From Asterias amurensis (lineage: Eukaryota > Echinodermata > Asteroidea > Forcipulatida > Asteriidae), in assembly GCF_032118995.1 (NCBI RefSeq), contig NC_092648.1, positions 20,798,450 through 20,862,449 of the forward strand: a stretch of 64,000 nt of DNA, given 5' to 3'. The notes beneath the pieces are model-generated. The model worked only from the letters and a program-made list of their open reading frames with translations, did no database searches and was not told the DNA's origin. Of the stretch, positions 13,001 through 28,000 are shown piece after piece (positions within the stretch are counted from its first letter, which is position 1; every line of letters starts with the position of its first letter). Both the position numbers and the translations under genes were made by a program.

Positions 13001-16000
13001 CTGATGGACCACTAGAGCACACACAGATCAAAATGACCAAAATGTACCATCAATTCCCTCAGAAACCTAAGATGGTCAATGACCCTAAATGTATATTCCT
13101 TCTGGGTGTGTCGTTCTTCAATCGCTTGTCAGTAACTTCAGAAATCCTTTACTAATCTAATATTGAAGAAAAATAAACTCCTGCAGTCAAAACAAGCCTC
13201 ATTCCCAATCCACTTTGTAACCGTCCCAAACCAACTGATCCTTTTAGGATTTCCAACTAGACTAAAAAATTCCAGCTGCAAAGCTCATTCCAAAGAGGGG
13301 GGAGAAATTAAGTTGGAACCAATTTGCAGCCGGGTCTCCTGAGCACTAGAATTGAGAAGCAAATTTTCTTGGGATTCTGTCTGGTTTGGGAATGATAAGT
13401 GGTTTGGTGTACAGATTTTGGGTTCATGTATTGTGCATTGGACAGTGAATGACTTCCCTTGTCTAGCAGAGCAAAATGCTACGCAAAATGTGTCAGTTGC
13501 TACGCAAAAGTCATCATTTGTGCCATGAGCATCGTTAGTGATGGATACTGGCGCATTTTAAGTGCTCTTCTTCTTATCGTTATTTGCTCTTCAATGTTAG
13601 CATGAAAATATTTCGCTATGCTGGATAAAATTGTTCCCTGTTGGATAATCTGAAAAAGTGAAACACTACTAAAGTGAGTTATGTATGACTGCGTTAGTCT
13701 ACATGTACATCAGTGAAACACATTAGGGACTTTTCGTTTTCGACGACGGATGGTTCTGTGACGGCAAAGAATTTGGCGTCATCTGCGCATGCGTCGGCTT
13801 TGAGGACGGTCGTCTCTCAATTTCTGGGGATGAGTCTTCGTTGTGCCGAAAACGACAACGTTTAGCTGAACAACCGTCGCAGAACCATCCGTCGTCGAAA
13901 ACGAAAAGTCCCTATCACTACAGCAGTACAGGGCCCAATTTCATTACTCTGCTTACCGCCGAATTCTGCGCTTACGCTCACCATTCTCCGCTTGCACGAC
14001 AAGCGCTGAATTTCCGTGCTACATGTAGCTGAGCGAAGAATGCTTAGTAACTAGAAGGACAATAAGTGTGTGAAAGAGCCTCCACACACATATACTGTAA
14101 TTAAGGTAATTTATCCTTCAACTATGCTCCCATAGTTCCCCAAACTAATTGATGGAGAGAGGAAGTCTGAAACCATCGTTAAAAACGTGACTTAAACTGA
14201 ATTATAGATCTTCCTTGGTTAGATTCCTTTTTCAGACGATAAGCCATTACATGTAGTTGTGTCCACACATTAAGTCCTAATGTGTCTGTTCACTCATGTG
14301 AAAATGATTAGCGTCAAATTAAAAAGCAATTAAATGTGCACTCAGCAATTCTAGGTGCATTTCATTATTCATAATAGGATGACAGGATGACAGAGGCAAC
14401 TCAGCATTTTCTTCAATTTTAAATTACGTTGGTCAGAAACGTTTGAAGGGTGCAATGGATGTTTTTAAGTAGAAAAGGGGGGGGGGGGGTGAGCTAGTGA
14501 CTGGTGAGGGGCCATTAGAAATGGTTTATTCAGCAATCGATTATCAGATTTCGGACTTATCAAAGAAACGATAACCAGCAAGAGTGAATTTAAACATCAC
14601 TGGTGGTTTGAAGAGAGTTTGGTCTGGCAAAGTTTGTTATAAACATCAAATGAGGACAACCAAAAAATAAGGTATTATAAAGTCAATTTTAGAGTTATTT
14701 ATTTGGTTGAGGGAGAGGTTTTTAGGGACGTGGTGCAAAGAAACCATGTCTGTGGAAAAGTTACCTCACTGCCACGAAAAAAGAGATAGCTATGCAAAAA
14801 CTGAAGATGTTTAAACATAAGATATTTATTACTTTCCAAACGAGCCAAAATTACTGCTCATCTTTGCAAGCTGCATTACATTCTGCCATTATATTTACTC
14901 CTAAGCCAAGGTTAACAATTCCTCAGTAATGAAAATTGTCTTGATTCTAGTTGGTAAGACACTGCTCTATAAATTGCCACGGTCCTTGGTTGGAATCCCA
15001 TCCAAGTAATATGCCTGTGATATTTGTGCAAGTATTGAGTATACAAAGCTTACACACATCAATCGGTGTATTATGGGTTTAACCAAAATTAATATACTTT
15101 ATCACAGATGCAAATTTATATCTATTATAGTTTAGTTGTAATTGTATTGATTTTTCACTGGCTTGTTCAGATTGTTTTAAAACTGCCTAGAGCATATTTT
15201 TGTAATTGCCTTTTTTAAATAGTATTCTGACGGGTACCCCTTTAAGAGAAAATATTGTATTGTATTGTAATGTTGTAATTTGATAAATTTCCTTTTTATC
15301 TTTGTATGCTTTGGGGCCATTATGGCCATATGGCGCGTTATAAATATCGTTCTATAATTATTATTGTTATTATTATAATTATTTTCTCTTATTTCATGTT
15401 TGAATATGCTAGAATTTGTCTCCACGGTCACTTTGGTTCATCATCGTATACAACATAATGTGGATGATGGCAGTTGACTGCCTTTAGTTCTCATTCAATG
15501 CAGGAGCCTTTTGACGAGAACTTCCTCGTCAAAAGATTCCTGCATTGACTGCATCAAGGGAAGGGTTATCAATCATTCACTGCAGCTGCAGGCAGTGTGA
15601 TTACAGTCCTCAAATAAAGTTTCAAATAATCTTGAATTGATTTTTTGTTGTAGCCAGATCTCAGCCTTGACTTTGACTTGGCGGCCGGACAAAGATAAAT
15701 TGTTTGGTGAATGCAGCCTTCACAGAGGGAGCGTACAATGTGTGCGTGCCACGTACCTACATCAACAGTAATTTGTTTATACTTCTCTAGGAAACGGAAT
15801 ACCATGACTATTGTCAAATAAAATACGACATTAAGTCTATGTCAGTAAAGTATGTAGTTATGAATGAAAAATAGGATCAAATTAGGTCACTATGAAAGAC
15901 ACATGAAAGGGAAAAAAATAGGACACCAAAAATGTAAAAATTCTGGGTTAGGGAAAAGGCCTACAATAAGCAATGTTTACTTTTAAAATGTACTAATATT

Positions 16001-19000
16001 GGGTCACAAGAAATAACTGAAAATGGAAAATTAAGTTTTCAGCTGCTCTTACGAAGAACAAATTTAGAAGGAGAAAGTATAGAAATATAAAGAGGCCCAT
16101 TCCAGATCATTCCAGATCATATGTCATTTCTGCTATTCCCCAAACCTTGTTTCAACGCCAAACACCAGGCCCAATGGGGAGTTGGCACGAATTTCCTCAT
16201 CTTTTTCAAACTACAAAGTTGCATGCTGGAAGCAAGGAGAAGACCATCCAAAAACTCCTGAGCTGGGAGTATATTGATGATAATACTATTTTATTTGTGG
16301 CTTTGTTCTTCAATGTATAGGGGGTAGAGTGGGTGGTCAAGTCAAAAACATTTTTGGAAAAAAAAGATCATAACTTTTATATCGATTGTTCTGAATGTAT
16401 ACTAAGATTTGGAAAAATAGTTTAAGTCTGTACATGACATTGTCCAAACCTTCTGCTCTAAATCATATCTTAAATGGATAATGTTGGTTTAGAATAGAAA
16501 ATCAGTTGTACCTGCAACCATGGAGGTAGAAATGAACAGTCAAAACTATAACCACTCATCTTATGTTTCTTTTCAGCTCAATCGCAACCTTCTCAAACAA
16601 TTCCAACACCCCTATTAAAAATAACCTTCTCATAACTCTAGAGATTGATAGTGGTGCCTGCAAAAGGTTCCACAAACCTCTGTAAACCTGAAATTCATTT
16701 CCAAGAGTCAGTGTGAAATGCCAGCACAAAGTACCCGTCATTACAGATCAAGTAAAATAAACTGTCAAGGGCAAATGCCGCAGCGAGATATCCAAGCAAT
16801 GTGTGATTGGACCACAGTTGTTATTGTTGTTTTTAGAGTTCTAAGCCATCTGTCATATATACCCCAATGATTTACTCTTTAGTCTGCTTCACTATGTTTG
16901 CGAATCCATGTGTGTGGGATCGTTTAAGTCGGCGCTAGCTCCATCCATGTGAAATTGAATGTTGATTGAAATAGAAAAGATATCAAGAGTTGTAAGATGT
17001 TGATGGTGTGAAAGCAAGAACTCATTGGTAGGGAAAAGTATGCATGCTTTGACTCAATCAAACATGCATCTACAGACATTTTTGTGTCAATAAATAGTAT
17101 ATCCAGAAACTGTGGTTTGTAAAGGTTAGTCTCCTATGGTACAGTAGTTGTAGCATTTATTGTTGATACTGAAGAAATATGACCAAACCTGAGCTTATTT
17201 TTAAACAGGGGCAGCTCCAGACATTTCAAAAAGGGTTTAGGGGAGAAGTGAGGATGGTGCATCTTCAGTATAGAAAGGTTTTCTTTTCTGCTAACTATAC
17301 TTGTGTTACATTTCCAAAGTGCATTGTATGCAACAGTGTTGCAACATGAAAACAAACTAAAATAGATTTTGTTCTCCTTCTGTTTTTTGCTGAGTTGCTT
17401 GCAGACCTGTATGCTTCGTTTTGAGCGGCAAGGGCACCAAGGCATTTTCTCCTTTATAAAGGGCACCTTATGAGAAGTTTCTACTGGAGCATTTCAAGGG
17501 CACCAAGGCAATGACCCGTGGGCACGGAGACAACCGCCTTTGGAATGGAGCCTAGTCCAGTGGTGCAATCGCCATCCTTTCCCATTTCATTTGTCCAAGT
17601 CACACAGTATGCAGATGAAATAATGAATAGTATAACTAGCCGGATCCTTGGTTATATCGCAATCAGGGATGTACATATTAAATTGCCTAAGTGCCTACCT
17701 CTAATGGTCAGTACAATCAATTTCACAATATGTCTGGTCACACCCAATAACCCTGTACAACTCTGAATAAATAACTTATTAATACCTCAAGTTTATCACC
17801 GCTTAATTTGTGCTGTTCATCGTCTATAGCACACACTGGTGATGAAACAAGGTGTGTTACATATAATGTACATCATGTAAATTCAGGGTTCGCAGTGTTG
17901 GGATTTATTCACAGTGTATTTGTTAGCCAGGTTTACATTGAATACAGTACATATATCCAACATGACAGTTTTGTAAGTCAAGCTTTCTTCTCGTATTGCG
18001 AATGCATACGTCCATTCCAGTTTAGGTATTAATGTATCAACAGATCATCGGTAATGCAACTGCCCGACAGTCAACGACTCATTCTTGCTGAATTAAGCCC
18101 AAATACTCCGAATCCATCACAATTCAGCTAGGCCTATACTTGGGGAATGATTCTGATGGATCTGGGATGATTAAACCCGACGGGCAAAAACACTTTGATT
18201 AATTCTGATTTATCAATTCCAACACCGTCTAAGACTTTGATTTACGTTTTAATGCATAAATTTATGGGATTTAGAATGTTAAATGGTACAAAAAGTGTGA
18301 TGTATGATCATTGCAGAATGACAGAGAAAATTGTGCTGGAATTTACACAACTGTAGGCTTTGAATTTTGTTCTTGAAGGGGCGCAGCAAATCTCCTCTGG
18401 TAAGGGGGCACTTCTACATGCATGAAGAAAATATTTGTATTAGAACTTTGCACGGGCTGACGGGTATGTAAAATGTTTCTGTCCAGCAAATAAATTTCTC
18501 AGGTCAGCAATATATTAAATTGCTCTCATTGGCAGACTGCTTCCTGTGCACAATGTCATACAGCTGGTTTTAATAATACTGGTAAGCATTTTTTGTCTGC
18601 TAACTACATTACAAAAAAAAAGAAGACTTTCAGCAAAAGAGCATTTCATAAACTATCAAGAATATTTTACACTTTGTGTGCGCGTCCACAATGGATTTGC
18701 ATTGTTGCGTCACTCTGATCTGCCCACTAGAACCACCAATAACCATAGCATGCCTTTTGCTTCAAAATGCTAACAGTCTGTCTTTATGAAACAGTGCTAC
18801 ACAGTTCCGTTCCATCAGCAGAAAAACATCTGCGTACAAGCTTTGATGAAATTGGGAGTTTGGTTTAGAAAGAGGCTGATGTGTGACAGTAGAAACTCGG
18901 TAATGCGAGATATGAAACCCGTTTTTTATGGTGGTAACCTAAAACTGTCCCGGTTGTTGAAACTACATGACAAAATATACAGTTACTCTCACCACATGGC

Positions 19001-22000
19001 CACAGATGGCTGTGAAGGATTTTCATGATTATTGAAACTTGTTAGTACTACTGACAAATTTTAACAAACATTTTGTGCTTATGATATCAAGTCATGGAAG
19101 ATCAGTCAGAAAACCATATTTTTAATAGGAGGAGACTATAACCAAATAGTAAACTCGAGGGGTACATGTACAACCGTGTGTAAATTTATTTGTGGGAGTG
19201 CCGGCTCTAAATAAAAATATTAAAAATATAAGGCCTACTTTAAATATTTGACATTTCTAGTCAATTCAACCTGGGGAAACCATGGTAATGTCAATCTGCT
19301 AAATAAGACTCAAGTCACCTTTTTTTTCTGAGACACAATGTACTTGAATGCTCTGCAATATAATAAATGTCATCATGCTTATCGCGATCAGAATATTTTG
19401 CCAACAGCATTTTATGAACCCAAAACCCAACAAATTATTGACGTGCGTCTCTCCTTTTGAAACCTGGGCCACATCGAGTGACTCTGGACCAATCAGAATA
19501 GAGTTTCCCAAGATCCCATGGCCCAACCGACATCAGTTTTTCTCTTCATGGTTATTCACCTGGGATGATGACAGCTGAGATGTGCAATTTTGTTTGCCCG
19601 CGGCACAACTGCACTACCAGATATTAGAAAAAGCTCATGTTACTAGACACACGGCATATTGGCTAAGGGCATAATCGCACAGTGATGGGCGAAAACACCT
19701 CATCGTTTGGCCCCAAACTGTCAGTAGAGGTGCTGGGACAGGATCAATGCTGTCATGTTTCTAGCAAGACTGTAAATAGACAGCCATAAATATACAAGAA
19801 AGTGTGTTATTGCGGACTTAATTATTTTTAAGATGAAGTATGTTAATAGATTCACTATGAGGTTAAATTACAGCAAGACCAGATGTTCAACCACTTGATA
19901 ATAAAATTGTAAAACTTTACAAGTACTAAGTTTTTATTATTAAGAAGTGCAGCAGAAACAAGCAATAAAAAAGTGCTGTACAACAAGTTTTATGTCCGAC
20001 TTCTCAACAAATTATCAACGAATGTAAAATTTTGTTATTGTTAATGAATGGATAATTCTCAATTTTCACAGTTCGGTTTGTACGAAATTGCAATTCAACT
20101 GCATTTGAAAAGGTTCGGTGAATCCATTATTTCTTTTACATCAACTCAAATCAACCGTTCATTTGTCATGTAGTCCTTACTACAAATCAGTGTTCGACAA
20201 TAGAAAACTTTTATTCAGGTTTGTCATGCATGATAACTCTTATTGCTTTTTAACTGCAAAAGTTTTCCACAAATCATGTCTAGATGCAGGGTTGTAAATG
20301 CTTTACAAATTATGATAAAGAATATTATACAACACACTATACACAGTGAAAGGTTATTTTCAATTTGGACTTATAAGTATGAACTTTGAATACCTCTTCA
20401 GAGGCAGTTGTACATTTGTATCTAGGACCAAGGGTAACTAGACAAATTTCTGCTGTGATAATCTTATTTTTTTTATATAAAATTTTATGACAGACACTGG
20501 CAATAATGTTACGTGTCAGGGTGCTAGTGCAGTACTTTTTGTTAATTTTAGTAATACTTCTATTTTGTAAAAAAAACCGAGTTAGACTTCAGAAATCCTG
20601 TAAACTCATACCATGAAGTGGAACATTTAATAGACGCCATTTAATTCTTGCTCAACTGCCAGCATCTTTTTTTCAAATTTTAATATTACCATTATTTTTA
20701 TTTAGCATGGTAGACAATAATAAAAATAGCCGTGTTAGTCTGATTGTCAAAACAAGGGAGATACTGGTAGCACTTCTGTAAAGATTTTAAAATAAATACA
20801 CAACTACTGCATCTGATGAAGTTGTTGCTACAAAAGTTTCAATATGTATTTCTATTTTTGGTAATTAGTTAGTCTTTAAAGTGCTTAGAAACATTGTTAT
20901 TAAACCCAAGTGCTTACAAACCCTGTAATAAACCCTATATAAATGCATGCTATTATAATTATTATTACCACTACTTCCCTTGTTTGAATAGTATTGTTAT
21001 TTGTTTATTTATTTATTTCTTAGAGTTGAAACCAACGGTTCTTTTCAGAAACACCCCAACTCATTGAGAGATTACCATTGAACGTTGTTACCGCAAATCT
21101 TTTTTTGTTTTTACGCACATGTATTTCCACCATGCAAAGTTTCAAATCCAACTAATTTTTTCTTATGTATTTATTTATTTGTGAGGTGGGGGGGGGGGGG
21201 GGGTGAGAGAGAGAGTACAAAATATAATAGCAGAGACAAACACGAAAGGTTGATAACCATTCATCCATACTAGTCACCTGTATCGCACAACATTTCATAA
21301 TGCCATTACAGAGATTGGCTCGTGTACTCCGTATGTTGAGTTGCCGGAGATACAGAAATTTCAATCCAATCACTAACGAGCCGAACATCTCTAATCAGAA
21401 CATCTAATTCTTTAAGCGCCCCAGGGTTATTTTTTTTCTCTTTTTCTTCTTCATTCATTAGTTTTCTCGAGCGGGTTTATAAAAAGCAACTTGCAGATTT
21501 CCTTAATGAAATACCGCAGTTAAAAAATTTGCGAGACGCCATCACTGGTCCGCGGAAATTGGAGACTTTCTCATGAATTGCAGATTGGGAATTGACCAAA
21601 CTTTACCGCCATCGATTGGGGGAAGGCGATGTTTGTGTGCCGACTCTCCAGAGAGATTCTTGCTTCACGTCAGGTTTAATGCTCGCCACAACTCACAAAT
21701 TAAATCTTAGACTCGAGTTTTTAGAAAGACACAGCATTAGCCGGGTACACAGGTTTGACACCTGGGCGTTGTGTGCAAGGTGTCTGAACAAAATCTATCC
21801 TGCGCTGAGTGCATTATGTACATATTCTCGGGAAGAGATGTGTCACTGACATCAGAATAGTGGGGGGGGGGGGGGGGGCTATCAATAAGATGCAAGAGCA
21901 AATTTAAATTTCCAAGGTAATTTTTTTATGTAAATCCTGCTTCTCTAACACTGTGTATGTAGTGAGATTACATCCTTATAATCCTTGATCCCTTGAGTGT

Positions 22001-25000
22001 TTTAATGGGATTCTTCTTCAGACATTCTAACAAAATCCAACTCCATATGGTAGCTCAAAACCCAAACTGTACTAGAATCTAATTATGATGATTATGGTGG
22101 TCTGCATGATCTCCCGTAATGTGCAATCAATTAATAGACCAATAAGGAAAACTGACTGCGCAAATTTTAATTAATTTTGGGTTGAACAAAGAAAAAGTCA
22201 ATTTTTTTCTTCGTTCAACACAAATTTATATAAACCACAAGGGAAACTGACTGGGTAAATTTGTAAATGATTTTTGGGGTTGAACAAAGAATTGACTAGA
22301 GTGGGATTCGAACCAACGACCTCCGGATTAACGTGCCGGCGCTCTACCAACTGAGCTATCTAGCCCTATATTGGCGGTGTCCCTATTTTGTCAATATCTT
22401 TGTTCAGGGGTGCCAGTCAGAAGCCATACAACCGTTAACTGCAGTTAACAGTTAACGGTTGTATGGCTTCTGACTGGCACCCCTGAACAAAGATATTGAC
22501 AAAATAGGGACACCGCCAATATAGGGCTAGATAGCTCAGTTGGTAGAGCGCCGGTACGTTAATCCGGAGGTCGTTGGTTCGAATCCCACTCTAGTCAATT
22601 CTTTGTTCAACCCCAAAAATCAACACAAATTTAATTAAATTTACCAAGTTAGGCTGTTTCCCTCATGGTTTATTCATAATAAAGAAATAAAAAGCAAGAT
22701 CCCTCTGATGTCGTTTCCATGCCTCCATGCCCCCTGGTCATTGCCTCCATGCCCCCTGGTCATTGCCTCCATGCCCCCCTGGTCATTGCCTCCATGCCCC
22801 TGGTCATTGCCTCCATGTACCCCTCCCATGCCCCCCCCCCCCCCCCCCCGGTCATTGCCTCCATGCCCCCCCCCCCCCTGGTCACTGCCTCCATGCCCCC
22901 TGGCCATTGCCTCTATGCCCCCCTGGTCATTGCCTCCAAACCCCCAGGTCATTGCCTTGGTGCCCCTTGAAATGCTCTACAGTAAAAATTTACAATTTAC
23001 AAAATGCCTTGGTGCCTCTCAAAAATGAAGCATACAGGCCTGACCAGTTACAGTCAGAAGCTTGTTGTATTGGTTAGAACAGTTTCAATGAGTTAAATAT
23101 GGTAATCAATGTGTGGTGAAGAGGTTTTCAACTAGTGGTTTAAACCCAACGAGGCCTGGCTCTTGATAACTTTACCGAGACGAAGTCGGTAAATGCAAAA
23201 ATTATAACTGTTCAATGATTTCTTTCAACACAACACCCCTTCCGCTATGAAACGGTAAGACAACTCCTTATAAAGGGAATGCTGTGTGCGTCGGGCTTAT
23301 CGCGCAATGTGGCACAACTGTTTCAGCCTTTGCTCTCGACCAATAGGAATGAAGAAACTGTCTTATAAGCACAGGTGCAAGCTCGCGTGTCACGCCCATG
23401 TTTCAACACTTTTTACTGGTCATAAACAAAGGTTTATGCACAGTTGCGCCCACGTGACGCGCTCTCCACCAATAAGAATAGCAAAACTGTCTGAGGAATT
23501 TATGAATGCAGTTTTTATGTATGGGCTTGAATTTCTTGCAGGCTGTGGTGTATAAATGTACAGAGTACACATGTCCTGTAGCGTGTTCAGAACAAGCCAT
23601 CTGGACCCCTTAGTGTGAATTGTATCAACTCGTTAATCCTCTGGGCCCAATTTCATAAAGCACAGTAACTTGCTACTCACAGAAAAATCGTGCTTAGCAG
23701 AAATAGGTTTCCAGCCAAAATACCATTCAGTTTACATTGCAGCACCTGGTACACCACTCATATACATGTATCTTGTTTACTTTTCTGCTTTATTTGGCTC
23801 GCATGAATTGCATTTAGGTTCTTTTGGACCAATTCACTGTAATGAGAGAAAACTCACAACTAGTCAGTGAATAGCTCCATAAATTTAAAATTAAAATAAG
23901 AAAGATTTACTAGAGTGGAACTTCAACCTGCAATCTCCAGGTTAACGTGCATTCGCTCATGTACTAACTATCAATTCTAGCCTTTGTGGTTTATCCATAA
24001 ATTTACTTACAATCAAGAGTTTGATTGAAACTTATGGAGACGTCATTTCTTATGAATGTTACATGTCACGAGCAATTCTGTTTACATTTACTGGATGATT
24101 TTATTTTCGATCTTTTGAGTATGATTATGTGATTGAAGTCGGCCATGGTTGACTTGTCTGGGCCGAGTTTGACAAGGCTTGAGTGATAACGAAAACTTGC
24201 ATTTGATCGTGTGTGAATAGTACGCAGTGAAGCAATGATGATTAGATGTGCATTGTTTGAAAATGCTATGACCCTCCCCTGGGGCTGTGTATGTTGACAT
24301 GTTAATCACAGAGTGTGACTGCTTGCCAAGAAAGTGTTACATCTGTCGCTTGCAATAAAATCTAGAGGAACTATTAAACGCACATTGTATCATGTTACAA
24401 ACAAATTTTACAGAACATACACTTGAAATCTAAGGTCTACTCTTACACTGTACAGGCCTTGAAATAACCCACGGCACTTCAATTCACTTCAAAACCCACG
24501 GTACATCAATTGCTGTGGTGAACACTTACATCAACTGCCGTGGTGCCCTGCGCTTTTGCTGAGCAGGTGCCCTTTGCAAAGTTCCAATACATATTCAAAT
24601 TATCCTCAAGAAGAAGTACGCCTTACAAGAGTAAATTACTTTCTCCTTTAAGAACGAGATTCAAGGCCTGGATGTACAAAAACACCTGACAGCGACAAAC
24701 CTGTTAAAGTTCACTCTGGACGTCACATCAGTGATGAATGTGAACAACTAAATTCAAAATCCCACCATTGCTAATTTTTGGATCATACCTTCTCCTCACT
24801 GACTTGGCTTACCGAGTTCGGTGGTCTAGTTGTTAAGCCACCTGCTCAAAGATGCAGGGGTCCTTGGTTCAAATCCCACCTACAGTGTATGTTCTCATAT
24901 GGTTTTGATGCAAAAATTTCTTTGCAACATTTTGTGTCTCTGAACCCAAACCCAGACAGTGTGAACAGATCCAGGAAGAAGTTTAAAGAGTTTGTATTAC

Positions 25001-28000
25001 ATGCACATATGGAAAAATCATTGTGAAATAAAATAAGAAGAGTATCAGCTAATTACGCACGAGCAAGCTCCTTCCAATGACCCGTATTAATGAGACCTGC
25101 GCAAGTCCACGTGGGAGTCCCACCACAACAACAAAAAATAGGTCTCCTCCTGTGAAACTCATTTCCAAGAGTTAATCAGGTGGACGGAGGAGAGCTCAAG
25201 ATGATCAGCTCTCATCCCGGCTGGCCGTCGAAGAAGGTGTGACTCACAAGATGTCGTCAGCCATCTCAAAGTGGCGGGGTGCATTTATCATTTATCAGAT
25301 GTCTGCACTTTACAAACACACCTTGATATTGTTATTTGCTTTTAGAATGAAGTATGGTAAGTGGGTATAGTGTTGCTTGAACGTATGAAGTTGCTATGTT
25401 TTGAAATATTGATGTTATAAGACGCGATTGGCAGCTCTTGGTTTCTAGATTGGATTATCATGAACACTACGCACTAGAGAATAATTTTGTTTTTGTACAC
25501 TTTTTGTCTTTTAGAGAATTCTGTGGAGATTGAACAAGCAAACATCGTAGGACAAAGTTGGCCTATGACTGTAATCCCGAGTCATGACACTTGTGTCCTT
25601 AAGCAAGACACTTAACCATTGCTTTGTCCTTCGAATGGGACGTAAAGCCGTTGGTCCCATGTGTTGTGTAATGCATGTAAAAGAACCCAGTGCACTTACC
25701 AAAAAAGAGCAGGGGTTCGCCCCGGTGTTCCTGGCTGTGGCTGCTGTATGCGCAGTAGCACCTTGTAAACCCTTAGAAGGTGCTAAATAATTGGGTCTCA
25801 GAATTCATCACTGCAATAACCTATCTTTCTGAAAGTTTGTATTATACTCAGCGCATTGAGTACCTTGTTTGGTAGATAAGTGGCTATATAAGACTTTGAT
25901 ATTATTATTAGTATTAAAACTATTACACTACATGTACATAGGTGCACACAACCTTACCGATTGGGTTTGGTGGGTCCTGCTATTGTTATTCTATTGTTTA
26001 CTTTTCTAAAGAATTCCTCTGTGGGGTCCAAGTTGAAAAAAAATAAATGCCTTGTGGGGTCCATATTATTCCATTGAGTAAAAAAACCGCGAGGGCCCTT
26101 CCATTTAAGCCCATATTACACTACCTACACACAACGTAAATGTATAGCGTACATGTAGTTAAATCTTTCTCTAAATAATTTTTTAGCATACACATCACAG
26201 ACATACTGTATTGTACAGCACTTAATGAAAGTGTTGACCAGTGTCATCTAAACTAACAGCTGACCAACGTGTGATAACAGCAAAGCATTCAGCAAGTCTG
26301 AACAAGTTCTTAAGTTGCATTTAGATTATAATTGCTTGGATAAACTAATAAATCCAGCGTATCAAACAGGCTGAGTTCAGTTCACTCTACTGTTTACTAC
26401 AGATACCCAACTGATGTGAATATCAGCGCTGAAATTATCAAGTTCAGGAGTACTTTTTTTTATATAAACGTTATCCCAGTTCTCGTGAATCATTTTCTTT
26501 GTGTGAAGGGGGTGCCCTTCGGCGAAGTTCCACAATACAATGCACTCTCAAAGGCAAATTGATTTGGATTCCATCCTGGTGGTATGATGACTCAATATGT
26601 GTGTGTGTTTTTCTTGTCACAATGCATTTCAGCGAAGATAATACATCTGAAGAAACACCGCAGACTGAGTCAAGAAAATGAAATCAAAGTATGACGTCTA
26701 CTGTATTGCTAACCAATCCTGACAGAGCGGTTGGTTTGATCCATGGAGAAAGCACTTTTAAAAACTACTGTGTCTAGCGTGATCCACAACCGATTAACAT
26801 TTGCCTACATTTTTACGTCAATTTGAGAATTACTCAAATTAGAGCATTTTAAGGGCACCAAGGCAATGACCAGGGGGAATGGAGGCAATCACTTTTGTTG
26901 CCTCTGTGAAGTGTCAGGTATGCATAATGTGCTAAGCTTTTATGTATCAGGTACATATGTACATTAACCTGCCATATGAGAAGCCATTGACATTTTTCCC
27001 TCCCAGGGTAGGGTGGGGTTAAGATCCGGGCAATGGAGGTCACACACCCTCCAAAAATTTCCAGACCAAAACAAAGGAATAGCTGACTGACATAAACCAA
27101 GAAATACTGATTCCAAATTACCCCTACATGTACCACAACCCTAAATTTAAGAACCATAACATTGCTATAAAAGACAAGCATTAAATCATTGCTATTTTTA
27201 TTGCCTTTCAGGCAATTTAAAGAGTATGAGCTCAAAGGATGACAGCATCAAGGCCAGGAATATTATATGAATTAAGGGGCCATTCAGCAACATGTTTTAA
27301 AAAAGTTGATATATTTTAATATCTGAAAATAGAATATTTTAGTTTTTTTTCTCAAATTGAATACAGTATAATTAACAAATACACAAAAAAAGTGGTAAAA
27401 ATAGTCAGCCATGCCAGCTGTCAAATATTGACAATTTTGTGTCTGATTAAACTTAATGGGAAAATCTGAAGGAAACTGCTGATGTCGGAAACCTTTGATC
27501 TAAAATAGCTGGTTTATTTGAGGCATTACATCGTGTTATTATTTATAAAATCAATCAATATTTAGGCCTAATTGAAATTTGGGGTAGATGAGTTTTCCCC
27601 CAAAAAAACTGTTGACTACTGGATGGCCTCTAAAATGTAAAAATACGAACTTTATACCAAGTACATGTAAATCACATATTTTAAAATCGGTTCTTAGCAT
27701 CGTTCAATGTCAAGCAGTATTCTTACCTTGGTATTCTCCCATCTATGGTAGTCAGTATGGTTCTGACAATACGAACAGTCCTCAATGTAAAATGGTCTGA
27801 TATGTCCATAGTGGGACATATCATAAAGAAGTCTTTCCTTGTTGAGCGGCACATGCTGATCATCGCGCATCTCAAACGCCGGCACCACAAAGGCCGTCCT
27901 CTTTGAATACTCCGTTTCCTCTTGCAAGATGATGCTACTCCGAGAAAGATGCAGGAATTCAGTCCTCAAGTTCGCACTCGGCACCATGTCAATGTCAACC

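Larger units (their letters stand above)
22271..22620. repeat. 350-bp near-perfect palindrome with two tRNA-like arms
   Basis: Left arm 22271-22440 and right arm 22445-22620 are inverted copies with very few differences (for example GTGCCGGCGC versus GCGCCGGTAC). Outer ends are GGGGTTGAACAAAGAATTGA and its complement; the centre is GTTAACTGCAGTTAACAG. Each arm holds a 72-nt tRNA-like sequence. Confidence 0.9.
4047..27726 (-). other. 23.7 kb intron of the B4GAT1-like gene
   Basis: Flanked by a GTAAGA donor and a TTGTGCAG acceptor. I found no other gene inside. It carries dozens of interspersed repeats, listed separately. Stretches where I recognise nothing beyond AT-rich sequence and homopolymers are 4775-5099, 5483-5940, 6972-9464, 11160-12458, 12869-13732, 14046-14935, 15554-17401, 17542-20789, 21111-22270, 23043-23640, 23871-24800, 24911-25555, 25916-26840 and 26923-27726. 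Confidence 0.8.

Noticed and set aside
22294-22596. Two functional tRNA-Asn genes
   Set aside because: Position 33 is not U and two stem pairs are mismatched; the palindromic setting and decayed relative at 23885 suit a SINE-derived element.
22674-23077. Pro/Cys- or Gly-rich frames on both strands
   Set aside because: They are translations of the C-rich minisatellite inside a MITE.
26849-27235. 128-codon minus frame
   Set aside because: Its end is family 3 MITE sequence and no homology is recognisable.
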